A DNA stretch of 64,000 nt. It comes from Pandoraea iniqua. GTDB taxonomy: Bacteria > Pseudomonadota > Gammaproteobacteria > Burkholderiales > Burkholderiaceae. The position numbers and the translations under genes were made by a program. The stretch covers positions 682,001-746,000 of the forward strand of contig NZ_CABPSF010000003.1 in the NCBI RefSeq assembly GCF_902459685.1. Direction: 5' to 3'. The notes beneath the pieces were generated by a model. The model ran no database searches. It saw nothing but the letters and a program-made list of their open reading frames with translations, and had not been told where the DNA came from. Below, in pieces: positions 50,796-60,968 of the stretch; the first letter of the stretch is position 1, and each line of letters starts with the position of its first letter.

Positions 50796-51146
50796 TCAGG
50801 CCGTGCGCAGCGGTAGCACCTGACGGATGATGTCCGCGCCGGCGGCCTGCAAAGCCACACGCAGGTCGTACGACGCCTGTAAGTTGGTCCAGAACTCCGC
50901 CGACGTGCCGAAGTAACGCGCAAGGCGCAGAGCGGTGTCCGCCGAAATACCCCGCTTGCCGCGCACGACATCGTTGATGCGCGGTGCGGGCACATGGAGC
51001 GCCAAGGCCAGCGCGTTCGCCGACATGCCGCCCGGCACCATGAATTCCTCGTGCAGAATTTCCCCCGGATGAATCGGTGCCAGCGATTCCCCGGTGACCA
51101 GCCCCGCAAAATCGGTTTGGTCGATCTGATCTCGTCTGATGCTCAT
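50796..51146 (-). CDS. higA: HigA-type antitoxin
   Basis: The 116-residue protein has the HigA/VapI pattern: LAPIHPGEILHEEFMVPGGM, then helix-turn-helix ALALALHVPAPRINDVVRGK, then LARYFGTSAEFWTNLQASYD. It follows the toxin gene by 13 bases, the higBA order. It would neutralise the toxin and repress the operon. Confidence 0.93.
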   Translation of the reverse strand: MSIRRDQIDQTDFAGLVTGESLAPIHPGEILHEEFMVPGGMSANALALALHVPAPRINDVVRGKRGISADTALRLARYFGTSAEFWTNLQASYDLRVALQAAGADIIRQVLPLRTA

Positions 51147-51159
51147 GGCAAAACCTCAT

Positions 51160-51441
51160 TCAGTGATAGTCGACGATACCCACGTCGTAGGCATCGCCCT
51201 TCGCAAATCGGAAACACACGCGCCATTGCTGATTGACGCGAATGCTCCACAAATCCACTGGCTTGCCATGCAACCCCTCTAAGCGGTTGCCCGGCGGTAC
51301 CAGCAAGTCCTCCACGCAAGTCGCCGCATCGATCATCAATAGCTTGCGCAATGCGGTGCGCTGAATCGACTTCGGCAACCTGCGCACGCAGCGACCGGTG
51401 AAGAGTGCAGCGGTTACCTTGTCCGAGAAGGTTTGGATCAT
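51160..51441 (-). CDS. higB: HigB/RelE-type mRNA interferase toxin
   Basis: From ATG 51,441 the protein is 93 residues. HigB marks: MIQTFSDKVTAALFTGRCVR, KLLMIDAATCVEDLLVPPGN, RLEGLHGKPVDLWSIRVNQQ and WRVCFRF. It is a ribosome-dependent RNase of the RelE fold. An in-frame ATG seven codons upstream is a less likely start because it would overlap the -10 element. Confidence 0.92.
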   Translation of the reverse strand: MIQTFSDKVTAALFTGRCVRRLPKSIQRTALRKLLMIDAATCVEDLLVPPGNRLEGLHGKPVDLWSIRVNQQWRVCFRFAKGDAYDVGIVDYH

Positions 51442-51450
51442 GGGATCGAA

Positions 51451-51478
51451 TTTATAACACATATCGTTAAACGTGCAA
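51451..51478 (-). promoter_or_regulatory. higB: Promoter and probable HigA operator
   Basis: On the minus strand TTGCAC and TATAAA are 16 bases apart, with the transcript starting close to the higB ATG. An imperfect inverted repeat (CGTT...AACG within 51,461-51,485) covers the -35, as expected for autoregulation. Confidence 0.55.
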
Positions 51479-51494
51479 CGTTATATGAGTGACG

Positions 51495-53192
51495 TTAAAT
51501 GTCACGTGAGATCGGAGCGACGGCTGCGAGCTTCGCGGCCAAAGCCGCACAGCGCGCCAGCAACTCGGGATCGCCGAACATCCGGCAGGCCCCCTGCATG
51601 CGATGCAACACGGCCTGCGCCGCCATCAGATCGCCTTCGTGCCGCCGCCTGAGCAAACGGCGGAACTGGGCAATGTCGTTCGCCATTTCCCGACGCATCA
51701 GGCCTCTCGCCCCGGCGTCTTTGTAAAGCGGCAGTTTCGGATTGCGCCGCATGACCTGCGCGCCTTGCATGACTTGCGGACCCTGCGAGACCTGCTGGGC
51801 CAGCGGCGCCGGCGATACTACGCCCCCGGCAGGCGACGATCCTGCTTCGTGTCCGGCGCCCTCCAGCCTTGGCCAGCGTGCCGCGAGCACCTGCTGTAAC
51901 CGTCGACGGGACACAGGCTTTGGCAGCACCGCGTCGATACCCGCATCCCGCGCCATCCGCGCGTCGAGCAGCGATCCGGTCACGGCAATCACAACCGGCG
52001 CCCGGCGGCGCAGCGCCATTGCCAGTTGCAGCACGTCACTCGCCAAGGTCAGGCCGCATACTTGTCCGAGTTGTACGTCGGTCAGCACCACATCGACATC
52101 GCATGCGGCCCAGTGGGCGAGTGCGGCCGCCGCGTCGCTCACCCCTTCCGTGACGCACCCCAGCGAGGTCAGCTGCTCACACAGCACGAGGCGGTTGATC
52201 GGGTGGTCGTCCACCACAAGTACGCGCAGGCCGTCCCGAACGACGACGACGGCTGTCGACGCAGCGCGATCGGCCCCTATGAGGGCGTCGGCGCGGTCTG
52301 ACGCATCGGTGCGCATGCTACTGGCCGCCAGCGGCTGTAAGGGCAACGACAAGCGGAAATGTGCGCCTCGCACCGGTGTCTCCGCGAACAGTGCGCCGCC
52401 CATGCGATGAGCCCAACGGCGCGCGATCCACAATCCGAGTCCCGTGCCCGGGATCGCGGGGTGGCCCCGAAAAAACGCGCTGAAAACCGCCTCCCGTGCG
52501 CCTTCGGGAATGCCCGGCCCGGTGTCCGTCACACGCACCGTCAAATGGTTCGCCGGCGCCTGCCACGACGCCCACACGCAGACTTCACCCGCAGCTGTAT
52601 ATTTCAGCGCGTTGGCAAGCAGCGTTCGCACGATCTGACGCAGCCGCACGGCATCGCCCCGCAACATGACGGGCACGTCGTCGTCGATATCGCAGGACAG
52701 CGCCAAGCCCTTTGCCCGCGCTTCCGGGGCGAAGAGCGCCACTTCGCCGTCCAACTGCGCGCGCACCTCGAAGGGTTCATCGAGCAGCGGCAGCGCCACG
52801 GCGTCGCCCTGCCCGAGGTGCAGAACATCGTCAACGACACGCACAAGGACGTCGAGCGCCTCTCGCATCGTGTCGAATCGTGCGCGCCTGCCGACGCGGT
52901 CACGTTCGGGTGCCTGTCCGGCGGCGCGAACGTCCCCACTCGCGGCGGCACCACCGGCACTACCGACACCCGTCAACGCATCCAGTTGCCCTTGCAGTAC
53001 CTGCAACGGTGCGCGTAGTTCGTGGACCAGCGCCAAACGGAAGGTGTCGGCCATGTCGAGGCCGCCCTCCCCCGCCAAGGAGGGCAGCGGAACGCGCCCG
53101 GCATCGATTTCGGTTGCCGCCGACTCCGTTCGCATCACCGCGTCGTCGCGGCAACCGTCGAGGTCATCATTGGGGAGATTGTTGAGAGTCAT
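51495..53192 (-). CDS. Cytosolic hybrid histidine kinase with receiver and HPt domains
   Basis: From ATG 53,192 the protein is 565 residues. Order: no membrane or sensor part; H-box ALVHELRAPLQVL (His57); N box LLANALKYTA; G boxes VTDTGPGIPEG and GTGLGLWIARR; receiver domain with VLVVDDHPINRLVL, phospho-Asp in VVLTDVQLGQ and Lys in VLPKPVSRR; C-terminal HPt-like LHRMQGACRMFGDPEL. It can run a full phosphorelay alone. The input is probably another protein. It is divergent from a chemoreceptor. Confidence 0.87.
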   Translation of the reverse strand: MTLNNLPNDDLDGCRDDAVMRTESAATEIDAGRVPLPSLAGEGGLDMADTFRLALVHELRAPLQVLQGQLDALTGVGSAGGAAASGDVRAAGQAPERDRVGRRARFDTMREALDVLVRVVDDVLHLGQGDAVALPLLDEPFEVRAQLDGEVALFAPEARAKGLALSCDIDDDVPVMLRGDAVRLRQIVRTLLANALKYTAAGEVCVWASWQAPANHLTVRVTDTGPGIPEGAREAVFSAFFRGHPAIPGTGLGLWIARRWAHRMGGALFAETPVRGAHFRLSLPLQPLAASSMRTDASDRADALIGADRAASTAVVVVRDGLRVLVVDDHPINRLVLCEQLTSLGCVTEGVSDAAAALAHWAACDVDVVLTDVQLGQVCGLTLASDVLQLAMALRRRAPVVIAVTGSLLDARMARDAGIDAVLPKPVSRRRLQQVLAARWPRLEGAGHEAGSSPAGGVVSPAPLAQQVSQGPQVMQGAQVMRRNPKLPLYKDAGARGLMRREMANDIAQFRRLLRRRHEGDLMAAQAVLHRMQGACRMFGDPELLARCAALAAKLAAVAPISRDI

Positions 53193-53346
53193 CGTGTGAA
53201 GACGCTTCACCGCGCTCGTGAGCGCTTCGGCGTACTGAGGAACTGGACAGCCCTGAGTCTGGCGTCTGGCGAGGGTTTTGCGACTGCGCAAATTCCGAAC
53301 TTCGACGCGCTCAGCCGGGCTTTCGGATTTCGCCGGACAAAACGGC

Positions 53347-53374
53347 TCAAGTTCCGTGTCTCACCTGCCGATAA
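53347..53374 (+). promoter_or_regulatory. Candidate sigma28 (FliA) promoter of the chemoreceptor gene
   Basis: TCAAGTT at 53,347 and a perfect GCCGATAA at 53,367-53,374 match the FliA consensus (TAAA, about 15 bases, GCCGATAA), with a 16-base spacing from TCAA. It lies 89 bases before the chemoreceptor ATG in the 271-base divergent gap. Confidence 0.7.
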
Positions 53375-53463
53375 TCCCTATGACCCGCTTTGTTCGAAGC
53401 ATCCGGCGGGGGAGGCCGCGTGTTTCTCTTTCCGCGACCCGGGCACACATTCCATCGATAAAT

Positions 53464-55107
53464 ATGTATAAGAACATGACGATTCGGACCAGCCTGACAC
53501 TGGTCCTTGGTTTGCTTGGTGCAGTTCTCGTCCTCGTTAGCGTGCTGGGCCTGCAAGCGCTCAGCTCCAGCAACGAGTCCCTGAGCAAGATGGCCACGGA
53601 CGATACCCCCGCGCTGGCCGAACTCAAGGGCACGGGCGAGCAGCTTCTGCGGACTCGCCTCTCGATGGCGACTTTCGCGTCTTATGTCAGCCTCGGCGCT
53701 GACCCGGACGAGTCGGAAAAGGTGCTCAAGCGCGGTAACCAATACATCGCCGCGTCCGACGCCCTCTGGAACGATTATCTGAAACGTCCCAAGGAAGACA
53801 CGCACGAAGCGGAGTTGGCCAAAGCCGCCGACGCCAAGCGCCGGAACTTCTTCGAGAACGTGATTACGCCGGCGATGAACGCCCTCAAGCAGGGTGATGT
53901 GGCTGGCTTCCATCAGATTCAGGCACGCGTCGCGCCGTCGGCTTACAACGCTGTCGACAGCGCCATCCGCGAGTTGCAGGACATTCAGATTGCGCGCCAG
54001 AAAGACCGCTTCGAGGCCGCACAACAGCGCTACAACGTCATGCGTATTGCCTTGGGCGTTACGTTGGCGATCGCCCTGCTCGTCGCTCTGTGGGGCCGTG
54101 CCATGCTGGCCCGCGCCGTGCTGCGCCCGATTCGCGAAGCCATCGGGCACTTCGAGCGCATGGCGGCCGGCGATCTGAGCCAGCGCGTGGAACAGCGCAC
54201 CAACAACGAGATGGGCCAGTTGTTCGGCGCCCTCGGCCGCATGCGCGACGGCATTGCCGGCACCGTGGGCACCGTGCGCGAGAGCACGGAAGCCATTCAC
54301 GGCAGCGCCCGTGAAATTGCCGACGGCAATGCCGATCTGTCGGCCCGCACCGAATCGCAGGCGTCTTCGCTGGAACAGACCGCCGCGAGCATGGAAGAGC
54401 TGACCGCCGTCGTGAAGCAGAACGCCGAGAACGCACGTGCCGCGAGCCAGTTGGCCGTGACGGCCTCCGAGACCGCGTCGCGCGGCGGCGAAGTCGTGCA
54501 GGAAGTTGTCACGACCATGCGCGATATCTCCGAAGCGTCGCAAAAGGTCAACGACATCCTGACGGTCATCGACGGCATCGCTTTCCAGACGAACATTCTG
54601 GCGCTGAACGCTGCCGTCGAGGCCGCACGTGCCGGTGAACAAGGCCGTGGCTTTGCGGTGGTCGCCGGCGAAGTGCGCACGCTCGCGCAACGCAGCGCGG
54701 CGGCGGCCAAGGAAATCAAGGGATTGATCGACGCGTCGGGCAGCCGTGTCGAGGTCGGCACCCGGCTGGTAGAACGCGCGGGCGCGACGATGATTGAAGT
54801 GGTGCAGTCGGTCAAACGGGTCACCGACATCATGGGCGAGATTTCGGCCGCCAGCGTCGAGCAGTCCAGCGGCATCGAGCAAGTCAATGGCGCCGTGACG
54901 CAGATGGACGAGATGACGCAACAGAATGCCGCACTCGTGGAAGAAGCGTCCGCAGCCGCGGCCGCGCTGGAATCGCAAGCCGCCCGCTTGCGCGAGTCGG
55001 TGGCGCTGTTCCGGCTGTCGGCGCACGATTCGGCGCACGCCTCGACCGGCATGCAGGGCGCTTCAGCTATTGCCCCGGCACATGGAACGTTGGCGCTCGC
55101 CGCCTGA
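53464..55107 (+). CDS. Methyl-accepting chemotaxis protein (Tar-type)
   Basis: ATG 53,464 gives 547 residues; no strong ribosome site is seen, and ATG 53,476 is possible. Layout: membrane segment ([20 protein letters not shown]), periplasmic four-helix sensor of about 150 residues, second membrane segment ([17 protein letters not shown]), HAMP, then the signalling domain with the hairpin tip [20 protein letters not shown] and [19 protein letters not shown]. No CheR-binding pentapeptide is seen at the end. Ligand is unknown. Confidence 0.94.
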   Translation: MYKNMTIRTSLTLVLGLLGAVLVLVSVLGLQALSSSNESLSKMATDDTPALAELKGTGEQLLRTRLSMATFASYVSLGADPDESEKVLKRGNQYIAASDALWNDYLKRPKEDTHEAELAKAADAKRRNFFENVITPAMNALKQGDVAGFHQIQARVAPSAYNAVDSAIRELQDIQIARQKDRFEAAQQRYNVMRIALGVTLAIALLVALWGRAMLARAVLRPIREAIGHFERMAAGDLSQRVEQRTNNEMGQLFGALGRMRDGIAGTVGTVRESTEAIHGSAREIADGNADLSARTESQASSLEQTAASMEELTAVVKQNAENARAASQLAVTASETASRGGEVVQEVVTTMRDISEASQKVNDILTVIDGIAFQTNILALNAAVEAARAGEQGRGFAVVAGEVRTLAQRSAAAAKEIKGLIDASGSRVEVGTRLVERAGATMIEVVQSVKRVTDIMGEISAASVEQSSGIEQVNGAVTQMDEMTQQNAALVEEASAAAAALESQAARLRESVALFRLSAHDSAHASTGMQGASAIAPAHGTLALAA

Positions 55108-55159
55108 GCCCGCCGTTCACCCGCAATAAACAGCAGGCAGCACGCTGCACGCTGCACTC

Positions 55160-55184
55160 ACCGGCGTCGGTTCTCGACGCCGGT
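55160..55184. terminator. Perfect 10-bp stem-loop between convergent genes
   Basis: ACCGGCGTCG, loop GTTCT, CGACGCCGGT. It lies between the ends of the chemoreceptor and acylphosphatase genes and could act in both directions. No T run follows on either side. Confidence 0.55.
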
Positions 55185-55209
55185 TCGCCGATCCCCTACC
55201 CCACTGAAA

Positions 55210-55494
55210 TCAGACGCTGGCGCGCTGCTCGAAACCCTTGAGCGGCGTCTCGGCGATCCATGCCTTGTCGACTTCGCACGAAGTGACCTGCGCCCCCGGG
55301 GGCCCCTGCCGCATCCACTCGCAGAACGCGAGCAACTGATCGGCGCTGCCTTGCGCAATCGCTTCGACCGTGCCGTCGCGCCGGTTACGCACCCAGCCAT
55401 TCACGCCGAGCCTGTGGGCAGCCACGACACACGAGGCCCGGTAGCCGACGCCTTGCACCACCCCATGCACGATGATTTGCCACGTTGTCGTCAT
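55210..55494 (-). CDS. acyP: Acylphosphatase
   Basis: From ATG 55,494 with AGGAGG upstream the protein is 94 residues. Signature one is IIVHGVVQGVGYRASCVVAA with the catalytic Arg; signature two is GWVRNRRDGTVEAIAQGSAD with the catalytic Asn. It hydrolyses carboxyl-phosphate mixed anhydrides. It is an ordinary single-domain member and seems monocistronic behind a terminator. Confidence 0.95.
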   Translation of the reverse strand: MTTTWQIIVHGVVQGVGYRASCVVAAHRLGVNGWVRNRRDGTVEAIAQGSADQLLAFCEWMRQGPPGAQVTSCEVDKAWIAETPLKGFEQRASV

Positions 55495-55532
55495 TGCCCC
55501 TCCTGCAAGACCTGTGGTCATGAATCTCATGG

Positions 55533-55560
55533 AAAAAGGGCCTGATGATGATCAGGCCCT
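55533..55560 (-). terminator. Intrinsic terminator after the PepSY/flavoreductase gene
   Basis: On the minus strand AGGGCCTGAT, loop CATC, ATCAGGCCCT is followed by five T residues. It lies about 30 bases after the flavoreductase stop. Confidence 0.92.
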
Positions 55561-55591
55561 CGCAACAAGTTAGCACACCGCGCGTGAACGC

Positions 55592-58207
55592 TTAATAGAT
55601 GTCGCGACGATACCGCCCCTGTGCCGACAGATCGAGCAATGCCTGCGCGCCAATCGCCTCGGCCAGCGCCGCGTCGACCGCCGGGGCCATGCCGGACAAA
55701 CTGCCGCACACATAAATCGAAGCGCCCTGCTGCACCCATTCGGCGATGTCCGGAGCGACTTCACGCACGCGATCCTGTACGTAAATACGTGTCGCCTGAT
55801 CGCGCGAGTACACACGATCGACGCGGGCAATGCCACCCTGCGCCTGCCAATCGCGCAGCGTCGCGTCGTGGAAGTTGTCATGCGCTGCCTGACGTTCACC
55901 GAAGATCAGCCAGTTACGATGGCGTCCCTTCGCAATACGTTCGGACAAATGCGCACGCAATCCGGCAAGTCCGGTGCCGTTGCCGATCAGGATCATGCCG
56001 CGATCGTCCTGCGGGCCGTGAAAGCCCGGGTTCGGACGCACGCGCATCATGACGTCGCCGCCCAGCGCCACGCCGTCGGTCAGCCAGCCGGAACCGAGTC
56101 CAAGCGAGCCATTGGAGTTGCGCGTCTGGCGCACCAGCAACGCCAACTGGCCTTCGGCCGGCGTCGAAGCAATCGAATACTCGCGCTCGGGCAGCGTCGC
56201 GAGCGGCGCAAGCCATGCCTGCAAGTCGATGCCGGCAGGGGGTGCCGCCTCGGGAAGAACACGCTCGCGCAGCGCTTCGCCCAGCGTCGCTTCGCGCCCC
56301 GCGACCGTCACCCGGACGTCCGGCGCCCAGACACTGCCTGCAAGCCACGCGTCGATGCGCGCCTGCGGATGACGCGGCAACACTTCTACCAGATCGCCCG
56401 CCACCCACTTGACGCCCGGCGGCGGCGTAAAGGCCACGTGATATGCCGGCAAGCCGGTACTGCCCGGGTTCAGCAACGTGCGCTCGGCGAGTTGCCACGA
56501 TTGGAAGACTGGAGCGTCATCGGGCTTTGCCGCCGCCAGCGGACGGCCAAGCCATTCGCCCAGACGCTCCTGCCAACGTGCCCATGCGCCCGGGTCTCCC
56601 CGGTCGACTTCAATCGGTTCGAACGCCGCCACGCCGCCCTGCGCGCGCAGCCAGCCGTCGAGCGTGCGCCCGAAACCGCAGAACCGGTCGTACTGACTGT
56701 CGCCCAGCGAGAGCACGGCGAACCGCAGCGTCGGCAACGCCATCGCCTGATTCATCAGTTGCTGGGCGAAGCGGCGGGCGCTGTCGGGCGGCTCGCCGTC
56801 GCCGAACGTGCTGACAATGAAAAGTGCGCGCTTGGCGGTGCCCAATTGGGCTTCACCGATACGTGCAAGTGGTTGAATTTGTGCGGGCACGCCGGCGCCC
56901 TGCAACATGCCGGCCGTCTGCCACGCGAGGCCTTCGGCGACGCCACTTTGACTGGCAAATCCGATCAGAACCCCTTCTTCGGCCAACGCCCCGCCCGCGG
57001 ACGGTTTGTCGCTGCGGGCAGCCACCGGCCGCGCCGCCGCCAGCGCCCGCTTCTTTTTGCGGCGGTCGAGATAGAGCATCCAGCCGGTGACGAAAAACAC
57101 CGGCATCATCAGGCTCGACAGCATCATGACGACGATGCCCACCGGCCCGAAGAAGCTGCCGCGATGCAACGCGTAGATGCTCGTCATCAACTGGCCGCCG
57201 ACGGTCTTCTGACCGTAACGCTCCACGTTGCTGACCTTGCCCGTCACCGCATCCACGTCCAGACGGCTGAACGCGCGCTCATGCGGCACCGAATCGTCGA
57301 GCCACGTCATCTGAAGCGGGCCACCCGATTTCTGGGCGGGCCGCAGATACACCTTGGTGTAGTTCGGAACTTCAGCCTTGAACGCTTCCCACGCGACATT
57401 CACGTCGGTGTCGGCCAGATTGGGCAATGCGGGCTTCTTGCGCTCACCGCCCTCAGCATCCCCCTTTGCGCCCTTCTCGCCCTTCTCACCCTTCGCCATC
57501 TTCGGCTGGGCGGCCGGCTTGTTGCGCACCGGTTGCTGCACGCCGGCGACGGAAAACAGCATGCTGCGCCACCAGTCATACGACCAGTAGAGCCCGGTCG
57601 TGGCCGAGAGCAGATACGGCACCAGCACCACCGTGCCGATCACCGCATGCAGATTCCAAAGGAACGGACGGCCCTTCTTCTTGAAATCGATGTGGAACCA
57701 CGCGCGCCAGTTACCCAGACGGCGCGGCCAACGCAGATACAGGCCACTCAGCGCCAGCAGGAACAGCAGCAACGTGGCCGCCCCGGTGATCTGCTTGCCA
57801 ATACCTTCCACCGTCAGGAAGCGGTGGATGTCCATGATGAAGCGGAACACGACGTCGGCCTTCGAACGGCCGAGCATCTCGCCGGTGTAGGGATCGACGA
57901 AATAGGTTTCGCCGCGCGGGCCGTCGCCGGTCGACAGGCGCACGCCCACGGCATCTTCGGGCGTACGCACCACCGTCATCAGCAGAATGCGGCGATCGGG
58001 GACGGCGTCGTGCACGCGTGCGACCAGTTCGGGCACGGGCAGCCGGCCGCCGTCGCGCACAGGCACAGTCATCACGCCCGAGCTGAAGGCTCGCGTGAGT
58101 TCGTCATCGTAAGAAAGGAGCGCGCCGGTCAGGCCGACCACTGCCAGCACCAGCCCGGCAGTAATGCCGAAAAACCAGTGCAGTTGAAACCACAGTCTTT
58201 TCATCAT
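55592..58207 (-). CDS. PepSY-membrane / flavodoxin / ferredoxin-reductase fusion (iron-linked reductase)
   Basis: From ATG 58,207 the protein is 871 residues. The N-terminal half is a PepSY_TM protein with four membrane segments (LHWFFGITAGLVLAVVGLTG, MDIHRFL, LHAVIGTVVLVPYLLS, LHRGSFFGPVGIVVMML) and paired His for heme. The C-terminal half has a flavodoxin domain (VLIGFASQSGVAEGLAWQTA), an FAD domain (REYSIAST) and an NADPH domain (MILIGNGTGLAGLRAHL). Residues about 250-266 carry a Gly-X-Y run (GEKGEKGAKGD). A Fur box upstream suggests reduction of ferric siderophores. Confidence 0.88.
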   Translation of the reverse strand: MMKRLWFQLHWFFGITAGLVLAVVGLTGALLSYDDELTRAFSSGVMTVPVRDGGRLPVPELVARVHDAVPDRRILLMTVVRTPEDAVGVRLSTGDGPRGETYFVDPYTGEMLGRSKADVVFRFIMDIHRFLTVEGIGKQITGAATLLLFLLALSGLYLRWPRRLGNWRAWFHIDFKKKGRPFLWNLHAVIGTVVLVPYLLSATTGLYWSYDWWRSMLFSVAGVQQPVRNKPAAQPKMAKGEKGEKGAKGDAEGGERKKPALPNLADTDVNVAWEAFKAEVPNYTKVYLRPAQKSGGPLQMTWLDDSVPHERAFSRLDVDAVTGKVSNVERYGQKTVGGQLMTSIYALHRGSFFGPVGIVVMMLSSLMMPVFFVTGWMLYLDRRKKKRALAAARPVAARSDKPSAGGALAEEGVLIGFASQSGVAEGLAWQTAGMLQGAGVPAQIQPLARIGEAQLGTAKRALFIVSTFGDGEPPDSARRFAQQLMNQAMALPTLRFAVLSLGDSQYDRFCGFGRTLDGWLRAQGGVAAFEPIEVDRGDPGAWARWQERLGEWLGRPLAAAKPDDAPVFQSWQLAERTLLNPGSTGLPAYHVAFTPPPGVKWVAGDLVEVLPRHPQARIDAWLAGSVWAPDVRVTVAGREATLGEALRERVLPEAAPPAGIDLQAWLAPLATLPEREYSIASTPAEGQLALLVRQTRNSNGSLGLGSGWLTDGVALGGDVMMRVRPNPGFHGPQDDRGMILIGNGTGLAGLRAHLSERIAKGRHRNWLIFGERQAAHDNFHDATLRDWQAQGGIARVDRVYSRDQATRIYVQDRVREVAPDIAEWVQQGASIYVCGSLSGMAPAVDAALAEAIGAQALLDLSAQGRYRRDIY

Positions 58208-58329
58208 TGTGTTATCCGGCGCAACTCTGGGCGCCTTTGGGCGGCACAGACGATGTGCGCCGCAACCCCGTTCCCGGAGGTGTGCCATACCGCAAATGCC
58301 CTCCGGGCGCTTTGCGGCAATATCGAATG

Positions 58330-58349
58330 TTATTGCAAACGATTCTCAG
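58330..58349 (-). promoter_or_regulatory. Fur box
   Basis: On the minus strand CTGAGAATCGTTTGCAATAA closely fits the Fur box of beta-proteobacteria. It lies about 120 bases upstream of the PepSY/flavoreductase ATG. The rest of the 400-base gap to otsB holds no credible gene. Confidence 0.75.
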
Positions 58350-58606
58350 TTTCAATCTTTACCCGATCTTTCACATCGGGCCCTGAATTTCGCTTTCTGT
58401 CAGGCGCCTGTCAGCGATATCCCACAAGAATTTCATAGAACGGACGACGCCCTGTCGGTTTTTGAACGGTTAGGATGAATTTATCCCGCGCGGAAGTTCG
58501 CGCTCCCGCCCCACCGAACCGCCGTCATCGTCGTACTTTCCCCTTCCCCTGCGCCCACCCGCTCGGCCCCGGATTCGACCTTACGGCACGACAGCGACGG
58601 AGTGCC

Positions 58607-59404
58607 ATGGAACAACCTACGTTAGCCACGTCCGCCACAACGCCGGCCGACACCTGTGTCGTCGACGTGAACACCACGGCGTTCTTTTTCGATCTGGATG
58701 GCACGCTGGCGCCGCTGGCTGCGCGTCCAGACGCCGTCCGGCTGCCGCGCGACACCGCCAGCGTGCTTGCCCGGCTGAAGGAACGTGCGAACGGCGCGCT
58801 GGCCGTGGTCTCGGGCCGCCGCATCGACGATATCGACGGCCTGCTCGCCCCGCTGCACGTGCCTGCCGCCGGCCTGCACGGCGCTGAGATTCGTTACGCC
58901 AGCGGCACTTTGGAACGCGCAGAGGGGGTGAGCCGCGATACCGAACGCATCGCCGCCATCGTGGCGCCGCTGCGTGCGCTCGTCGATCAACATCCGGGGC
59001 TGCTGCTGGAAAACAAGGGCAGCGCCCTCGCCCTGCACTATCGTGGTGCACCCGAACTGGCAGGGGTGGCCCGCGACACCATGCGCGCCCTCGCCGAACT
59101 CCATGCCGACACGTTTGCCTTGCAGCCCGGCAAGCTCGTGTTCGAACTGCGGCCCCGCAACGTCAGCAAGGGCCGCGCCATCTCCCTCCTCATGCAAACC
59201 CAGCCGTTCGCCGGGCGTACGCCCCTGTTTGCGGGCGACGACCTGACCGACGAGGCCGGGTTTGCCGATGTCAATGCGCACGGCGGTATCACGATCAAGA
59301 TCGGCGAGGGGGAAACCTGCGCCCGTCACCGCCTGCCGTCCCCCGAGGCGCTCACAGCCTGGCTGTTGACCCTGCGCCCGCCTACACAGGAGAAAGACGT
59401 ATGA
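58607..59404 (+). CDS. otsB: Trehalose-6-phosphate phosphatase
   Basis: ATG 58,607 has CGGAG five bases upstream; longer frames upstream lack support. The 265-residue HAD protein has the nucleophile motif FFFDLDGTLAPLAARPDAVR, GALAVVSGRRIDDIDGLL, GLHGAEIRYASG, and the Mg motif LFAGDDLTDEAGF. It removes phosphate from trehalose-6-phosphate. It overlaps otsA by four bases. Confidence 0.95.
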   Translation: MEQPTLATSATTPADTCVVDVNTTAFFFDLDGTLAPLAARPDAVRLPRDTASVLARLKERANGALAVVSGRRIDDIDGLLAPLHVPAAGLHGAEIRYASGTLERAEGVSRDTERIAAIVAPLRALVDQHPGLLLENKGSALALHYRGAPELAGVARDTMRALAELHADTFALQPGKLVFELRPRNVSKGRAISLLMQTQPFAGRTPLFAGDDLTDEAGFADVNAHGGITIKIGEGETCARHRLPSPEALTAWLLTLRPPTQEKDV

Positions 59405-60840
59405 GTCGCCTAGTCATCGTGTCGAACCGGGTAGCCCCGATCACCGAGGGCAAGCCCACTGCCGGCGGGCTCGCCATCGGCGTGTTCGATGCGCTCAAGA
59501 ACACCGGCGGTATGTGGTTCGGTTGGAACGGTGAGATCGATGCGGTGCCGGCGACGGCCCCCGACATCGCGCATCGCAACAACGTGACGTTCGCTACCGT
59601 GCCGCTCACGCGCCGCGACTACAACACGTACTACCGCGGTTTCTCCAATGCCACGCTCTGGCCGACGTTCCACTACCGCGACGACCTCACGCGCTTTCAG
59701 CGCGACGACTACAACGGCTATCGCCACGTCAACGCGCGCTTTGCGGCGCTGCTCGCGCCGCTGCTTCAGCCGGACGACCTGATCTGGGTGCACGACTATC
59801 ACTTGCTGCCCTTCGCGCAGGCCTGCCGGCATATCGGCATCAAGCAGCGCCTCGGCTTTTTCCTGCATATCCCGTTTCCGTCGCCGCAGGTGCTGATGAC
59901 CGTGCCGCCGCACGAGGCGCTGGTGCGCGCGATGTGCGAATACGACCTCGTCGGCTTTCAGACCGAGCCCGACCGTACCGCCTTCACCGACTATCTGGTG
60001 CGCTACGCCGGCGGCACGCTGCATGACGACGGCACGGTCACCGCGTATGACCGCACGTTCCGCACGGGTGTTTATCCGATCGGGGTGTATCCGGACGAAA
60101 TTCAGCAACAGGCGACCGCGCGCGCCACGGTCAAGCACATCCTCGATCTGAAGCAAGGGTTGCAGCAGCGCAAGCTGATCATGAGTGTCGATCGGCTCGA
60201 TTACTCGAAAGGGATGCTGGAGCGCTTTCGCGCGTTCGAGCGCTTGCTGGAGCTTTGGCCGAACCAGCAAGGCACGGTGAGTTTCGTGCAGGTCGCGCCC
60301 CCCAGCCGCTCGGACGTGGCCGGGTACGGCGAGATTCGGCGCCAACTGGAAACCGAGGCGGGACATATCAATGGCCGCTTCTCCGATCTGGCGTGGACGC
60401 CGCTGCGCTATATCAACAAACGCTACGATCACGAGGTGCTGATGTCGTTCTTCCGGGCGTCGCAAGTGGGTTATGTGACGCCATTGCGCGACGGCATGAA
60501 TCTCGTCGCCAAGGAGTATGTGGCATCGCAGGACCCTGGTGACCCGGGCGTGCTCGTGCTCTCGTGTTTTGCGGGTGCGGCACAGGAGCTTGACGGGGCG
60601 CTGATCGTCAATCCGTATGACATCGACGAAATGGCCGAAGCGCTGCGCTCGGCGCTGAATATGTCGCTATCGGAGCGGCAGTCGCGCTACGAGAGCATGA
60701 TGGCGACCTTACGTGAACACAATCTGTCGACGTGGCGCGACCGGTTCATGACCGATCTTCGTACGCCGGTCGTTGCAACAACGCCCACGACGCCCGCGAC
60801 GCCGGTGCTGGTGCGCTGCCCACAACCTGCGGCGGCCTGA
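59401..60840 (+). CDS. otsA: Trehalose-6-phosphate synthase
   Basis: The 479-residue GT20 enzyme begins [20 protein letters not shown] and shows [69 protein letters not shown] and [17 protein letters not shown], the binding residues for UDP-glucose and glucose-6-phosphate. It makes trehalose-6-phosphate for osmoprotection. Coupling with otsB (ATGA) gives the usual two-gene unit, here in the order otsB-otsA. Confidence 0.97.
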   Translation: MSRLVIVSNRVAPITEGKPTAGGLAIGVFDALKNTGGMWFGWNGEIDAVPATAPDIAHRNNVTFATVPLTRRDYNTYYRGFSNATLWPTFHYRDDLTRFQRDDYNGYRHVNARFAALLAPLLQPDDLIWVHDYHLLPFAQACRHIGIKQRLGFFLHIPFPSPQVLMTVPPHEALVRAMCEYDLVGFQTEPDRTAFTDYLVRYAGGTLHDDGTVTAYDRTFRTGVYPIGVYPDEIQQQATARATVKHILDLKQGLQQRKLIMSVDRLDYSKGMLERFRAFERLLELWPNQQGTVSFVQVAPPSRSDVAGYGEIRRQLETEAGHINGRFSDLAWTPLRYINKRYDHEVLMSFFRASQVGYVTPLRDGMNLVAKEYVASQDPGDPGVLVLSCFAGAAQELDGALIVNPYDIDEMAEALRSALNMSLSERQSRYESMMATLREHNLSTWRDRFMTDLRTPVVATTPTTPATPVLVRCPQPAAA

Positions 60841-60968
60841 CGGTCGCGTCGACGCTTCGGCACACATCGGCACACGACGACACGACCCGGGGGCGCAAAA
60901 CCCAAGTATCCAGACGCGCCCCCGACCGGCGTTTCCGAAACGAGTGCAACGCTGCAAGGAGACACGCC

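Noticed and set aside
55868-58438. 856-codon + strand frame opposite the PepSY/flavoreductase gene
   Set aside because: Shadow frame caused by high GC third positions; the minus strand protein has all expected motifs.
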